Positions 59,551-64,000 of a stretch of DNA of 64,000 nucleotides are shown piece after piece. Numbering within the stretch: position 1 is the stretch's first letter; the number at the start of each line of letters is the position of its first letter. The notes beneath the pieces were generated by a model that ran no database searches, was not told the DNA's origin, and worked only from the letters and a program-made list of their open reading frames with translations. Location: NCBI GenBank assembly GCA_963383645.1, contig OY726566.1:99749802-99813801 (forward strand), in the 5' to 3' direction. This DNA comes from Muscardinus avellanarius. Lineage: Eukaryota > Chordata > Mammalia > Rodentia > Gliridae. A program made the translations under genes and the position numbers.

Positions 59551-61935
59551 AGATAGTAGCAATTTATTCTACAATGCTAAATTCTAAGAAGTGAATTGCC
59601 CTGTTTTTTTGTTCAGAAAATTCAAACACCAAGCTTCCATCCTAAGAAGCTAAGCCAGTTTTGTGCCAGGTGCTCAGTGGCCCATGCAGGGCAGGCTCTA
59701 CATCCGCAGCAAGATGCAAACACAAGTCTGTGGTGGTTCAAGTCCGGTTCTCCTCAGTCAGGATCTAAGCTCTAGGCCAATCTTAGAAAAGGGAACAGAG
59801 CCAGGTTTAAAAGCATCTACAAAGATGTATTTAAAATGAACAAATAACCAATGCTTTTAAAAGAGGCAGTATCGTATGCACAGAAGATGGTTTTTACGTC
59901 AGTACAAATCATTTCCATTTTTGCAATTTCTAAATTTTAAGACACTGATCTGTTCATATAAGATTTAGAACACATCGTTCTAACTGACAGCTTCAGAATA
60001 ATTCCGTCTTATTGGGACAACCTTTTATAAGTCTTTGACATTTTCATTAATCCTTCCTCTGATTATAGATATTTTAGTTAAAATATCTAATGGTAGTGAG
60101 TAGGTAGTAAGTGAGCTGAAATATAGACAGTGGGGCCAGGATTTATAATCTGAAAATTTTCAGTAACAATTTCTAATCCCTGATTTATTTTAAGCCCTGT
60201 CAAATTTCCTTCAGGTCCTTGGCTACAGATTAGTAGGTCTAAGTAAATCTTGTTTGATTTGCATTCCTAAGTCCTGATAAGTGATTCCAAACTCCTGATA
60301 AGGGAGGCATCTGCCATTAGTACACCTGGTTACTTTTTTTGCTACTACTGTGATTTACACTACCCTTCAATAAAAGTCAAGAGGAGCTATGACTAGGTCA
60401 TACTCTCCATTTGTGCAGAGAGAAGACAGAGTTATGTTCTCAGTACCATAGCAGCTCTTTCTGTGACTTCTATAAGATGACAGGCTTATACACTCGACCT
60501 CAGTCCAACATCCCTAACATTTCCCCATTCTCTGCCGGGGAACTCGGCTGCCAAACTACTAACCTTTTGAAGACCAGGCTTGGGAAAAAAGGAAGAAGAG
60601 GAATGAATGGAGACGCCACCATTTTTATTTTAGGTTGCATATTCTGGATTAAAGACTAGAAAGAGAATGTAGAATGTAGTGTAGGAATAAGTTGGAAGAA
60701 ACAATGAGACTGTTAGCCAAGATGTTAGTGTGGATCCAGCAAGTACCATTAACTGAAAAATTATAAATACTTGTCATTATGCTAAGACTCCCAATATTTA
60801 GGTAGAGAAAAGGATAATGATCTTTCTTTAAAAGTTGTTTATGTAACAAAAATACATTTTTAGGTTATATAATTCTGGTGGGAAGTAATATTTTATTCCA
60901 ATTTAAATCTGAAAATTATTTTTTAATAAAAATATAATAGCAGAAACTCAGAAATTAAAACCTGTACCTTACATTTAATTACATAAATTTCTCACATTCA
61001 AAACTGTTTTGGAGCAGTTTTGTAGGCTTTGAATTAAAGATTGCCCATGGCGTTTTGTGCCCTGGACAAAGTAGCCACATAAGTACTTGGTGACTGGAAG
61101 AGCTTAGAGGAAGATATAGACTGTGTTTTCCTGAGAATCTGCTACATTGTGGAGGAAACAAGTCCCCAACCCTCATCTCCGTTGCTGGACCCAATGAGAA
61201 AAGAAGGCGCTGCGCGCCGGCGCTGTCCAGCCTGCGTGGTTAGGCACAGCCCCAGCGAGCAAGGCGACCAGAGGCGAGGCCAGGAGGTCAGGAAGAAGAT
61301 GCAGCATTCCTTTTCCTCTGCCCCAAACAGCTCCTCACCTCTCACTCTCCGCTAGCAAGGGCTTCCCTGTGACAGCGCCCGCTGACGACTGAACACGGGC
61401 CACACAGAAAGGGCATGCTGCATTTTTGTTCCATCCCTCAGAAATGAACCGGTGGTGGCTAGGGAAAAGAGCTCCACAGCAAAGTCCCAGGAGAGGAGAG
61501 AGAACAACGCATGGTGGCTGACGCTGCCCCAGCAGGCGCTCAGCCACAAAGCCATCTGGTCAGAAGGGCAAGGTTGGCTGGCAGACTTTCCAGAGCAAAT
61601 CTCCCAAGCTGCAGCAGCGGTTCTTTCCATCATGCCTGACCATCAAAAGGTCAGAACTCAGGGTCTCTCCTCTTTCTTCCTGGGAGTGGCCAGACTTGTA
61701 TGCACGTGGTATTTGTGTTGAAGAAGAAACACTGGCAGCAGAGAACTCTGGTTCCTACAACATTCTTCTATTTTGTTGGATAGGAAATTCCATTCTGTTC
61801 CATACCAGCTTATGATTGCAAAATATTTTTATCTTTAAAAAAAGATTTGAGGAACAGAACTGTGTTTTGATGTTAACAAACTGTACGAACACAAGACTTA
61901 AATAAATTTGAGTAGATGCTGCCATGATGGTGTGG

Positions 61936-61958
61936 CTACTTGAAGGCTGCAAATTCTC
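61936..61958 (-). CDS. BRAF: BRAF alternative last coding exon (X1-type C-terminus)
   Basis: On the minus strand an acceptor (tccctctacag) is followed by GA, then GAA TTT GCA GCC TTC AAG TAG. With one base from the upstream exon this reads G-E-F-A-A-F-K-stop. That is the C-terminus I know for the BRAF X1 isoform, made when part of the usual last exon is spliced to a distal exon in place of reading through to GAFPVH. BRAF is a cytoplasmic Ser/Thr kinase of the RAS-RAF-MEK-ERK pathway; this exon only adds the tail. The position, downstream of NDUFB2 and in opposite orientation, matches human 7q34. The kinase exons lie beyond the window edge. Only seven codons are visible, so identity rests on those, the junction phase and synteny. 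Confidence 0.85.
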
Positions 61959-63292
61959 CTGTAGAGGGAGGACAAGAGCTAATTTTAAAAAAGTTATCTC
62001 AAATTATCTAAAAAAAAAAAAAAAAGCCTCATTTGAACCTCACTGAAAGGTAACCAAGTGCTTATTACAAACCTAGTAATATCATCACTAGTTAAACCCA
62101 AAATGGTTGAAATGCACAAAAGAACACAAATATAAATATACAGATATTTATAAACACACAAAAGTATTTATTTGTGTTCTTTCGTGCATATATATTTTAG
62201 GTAGAATATGTTTCAGCTATATTCATCATTAAAACAAACACATATAAATATATATTTGGTACTGGAGATCGAACTCAGAGGCATTCTACCTCTGAGCTAC
62301 ACCCCAGCCCTATTTTATTTTTTATTTTGAAATAGAGTCTTGCTAAATTGCTGAGGCTTGACTTGAACTTGCAATCCTTCTGTCTCGAGTACTGGGATTA
62401 CAGGAGTGTGCCACCGTACCCAACTGTTCAGCTATATTCACTAACTATAAGTCTATATTATTTCCCAGCTGGGTTTTATGTGTTATAGCTCAGATCAAGC
62501 TAAAGACAGTTCCAAATGAACAAAACTTCTAAGAAACTGTACAATCTTAATGCTTATTTGTAGAATACTTCTGCCTTCTAAATTATCAACTCATTTTTAT
62601 CTATCATATTACGTACAATGCTACTCAGAGATAAGAGAAGCAGGAATTATCTTCATTTTGCAAAAAACAAAATTAAGAGGTCAAATTAGTTGTTTACATC
62701 ACACATTTTCCAGAAGAGAAAACCCATGTACCTTATTCTTTCTAGCTAATTTTATCTTTTCAAATATGAAAATATTAAATCTAGGCATATGTCACGGAAC
62801 ATAATTCTCTGCATGAGGAAATATTTATTTTATTTATTCACTTTTTTAGTATTGGGGTTTGAATCCAGAAGAATTCTACCTCTGAGTTACATCCCAGTTC
62901 TATTTTTTATTTTATTTTAAAACAGGGTTTAAGTTGCTATATGCTGACCGTGAACCTGTGATCCTCATGTCTTAGCCTCCCAAGGACTAAGATTACAGGT
63001 GTGTGCCACTGTGCCCAGGCTGCGTAAGAAATTCTTTAAACCACAAACTTTCCTGTAGCTTGCCAAATTTGGGAGCTTCATGGCATTATTTTTCGTCTAA
63101 TATTTTGCTCACTGCTTCTGATTAAAGACCAGTTCCTGTTATTTTATATACTATAGGTAATTTCTGGGGTTGGTTAATAACTGACAATTTAGTCAGCCAT
63201 AACATAGTTTTTATTTTGTGTGTGTGTGGGGCAGAGGGCTAGGAATTGAACCCAGGGGCATTCTACCCTTGAGCTATTACCAAGAGCCCTAT

Positions 63293-63340
<48 letters not shown>

Positions 63341-64000
63341 TTGGTGATACTGGGGGTGGAACCCAGAGGCTTTCTACCTCCAGGCTATACTCCTAGACCT
63401 ATTTTACATTTTATTTGGAAACAGGATCTCACTAAGTTGCTGAGAGCCTCACTAAGTAGCTGATTCTGGCTTCGAACCTGTGCGATCCTCCTGTCTCAGC
63501 TTCCCAAGTACAGGGATTACATGCGTGCGCCACCACACCTGGCTCCTTTTTATTTTGAGATAGGGTCTCACTAAGTTTGCCTAGGTTGGCCCCAAACCTG
63601 TGATCTTCCTGTCTTAGCCTACCCAGTACTGGGATTACAGGTGTGTGTCACCACACATGGCTACATCATTTTAAAAATAGCAGCTTCTGATGAGGACCTA
63701 AGCAATTACTTATGTGAATATTTAATCTATGAATAATGTATCCAATTTATTTTATTCTTATAGTTCTGGTGATTAAACCCAAGGGCATTTTTACCTCTGA
63801 GCTATATCCCCAGCCCTATTTATTTATTTATTTATTTTGGTGGTACTGGGGGTGGAACCCAGGGGCTTTTCTACCTCCGGGCTATCCTCCCAGACCTTTT
63901 TTACATTTTATTTGGAAACAGGGTCTCACTAAGTTGCTGAGAGCCTCACTAAGTAGCTGAGGCTGGCTTTGAACCTGTGCGATCCTCCTGTCTCAGCCTC
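61959..64000 (-). other. BRAF: BRAF intron upstream of the alternative last exon (partial)
   Basis: AT-rich intronic sequence with SINEs whose plus-strand reading is right arm first (sense to BRAF): about 62255-62425, 62850-63020, 63225-63660 and 63765 to the window edge. ATTT tracts at about 63290-63335 and 63817-63838 sit in or beside them. No other exon was recognised. Confidence 0.75.

Larger units (their letters stand above)
54425..61935 (-). other. BRAF: BRAF long 3' UTR (X1-type transcript)
   Basis: About 7.5 kb of AT-rich sequence follows the stop on the minus strand. It is nearly free of SINEs, with one antisense cluster at about 59150-59550, in sharp contrast to the rest of the window. 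That fits a selected 3' UTR, and human X1-type BRAF mRNAs have a 3' UTR of roughly 7 kb. Several minus-strand AATAAA hexamers occur (for example near 57493 and 55690), so shorter ends are possible. Open frames in this stretch are short and not conserved-looking. Confidence 0.75.

Overview
This window is nuclear DNA of a mammal, almost certainly a rodent. The genes are mammalian and intron-rich, and the DNA between them is packed with one kind of SINE: a 7SL-derived B1-like left arm, an A-rich linker and a tRNA/ID-like right arm. This dimer (the B1-dID type) is known from non-murid rodents such as squirrels, dormice and beavers. I cannot fix the family from this window, though the linker wording is closest to squirrel-type elements as I remember them. 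Splice junctions were read by eye. Gene names rest on recognition of the encoded proteins and on agreement with the human 7q34 order DENND2A - ADCK2 - NDUFB2 - BRAF.

Layout. 1-13.5 kb: repeat-dense intergenic DNA, including an old L1 fragment broken up by SINEs (845-2935). 13.5-14.75 kb: a CpG island without a recognisable coding exon, possibly the first exon and promoter of DENND2A on the minus strand. 14.75-27.8 kb: intergenic DNA with a nested insertion pile at 16.9-20.2 kb, whose core is a 2.4-kb composite retroelement with a GC-rich ~50-bp tandem array. 27.8-41.9 kb: ADCK2 (+), eight coding exons, 613 codons, behind a promoter with about 14 GC boxes. 44.15-50.3 kb: NDUFB2 (+), three coding exons plus one 3' UTR exon, 105 codons, with a palindromic CRE just upstream. 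50.3-54.4 kb: tail-to-tail spacer. 54.4-61.96 kb: one large minus-strand exon, read as the alternative last exon of BRAF (X1 type, C-terminus EFAAFK) with a ~7.5-kb 3' UTR. 61.96-64 kb: the adjoining BRAF intron.

ADCK2 is a mitochondrial UbiB/COQ8-family atypical kinase-like protein and NDUFB2 is an accessory subunit of respiratory complex I, so two neighbouring genes serve mitochondrial respiration. BRAF is a cytoplasmic MAP-kinase pathway kinase. Nothing suggests the three are co-transcribed. The most unusual structure is the composite element at 17142-19612. It has target-site duplications and an L1-like 3' end, and its architecture (GC-rich leader, VNTR, 3' module, A-rich tail) recalls primate SVA elements.
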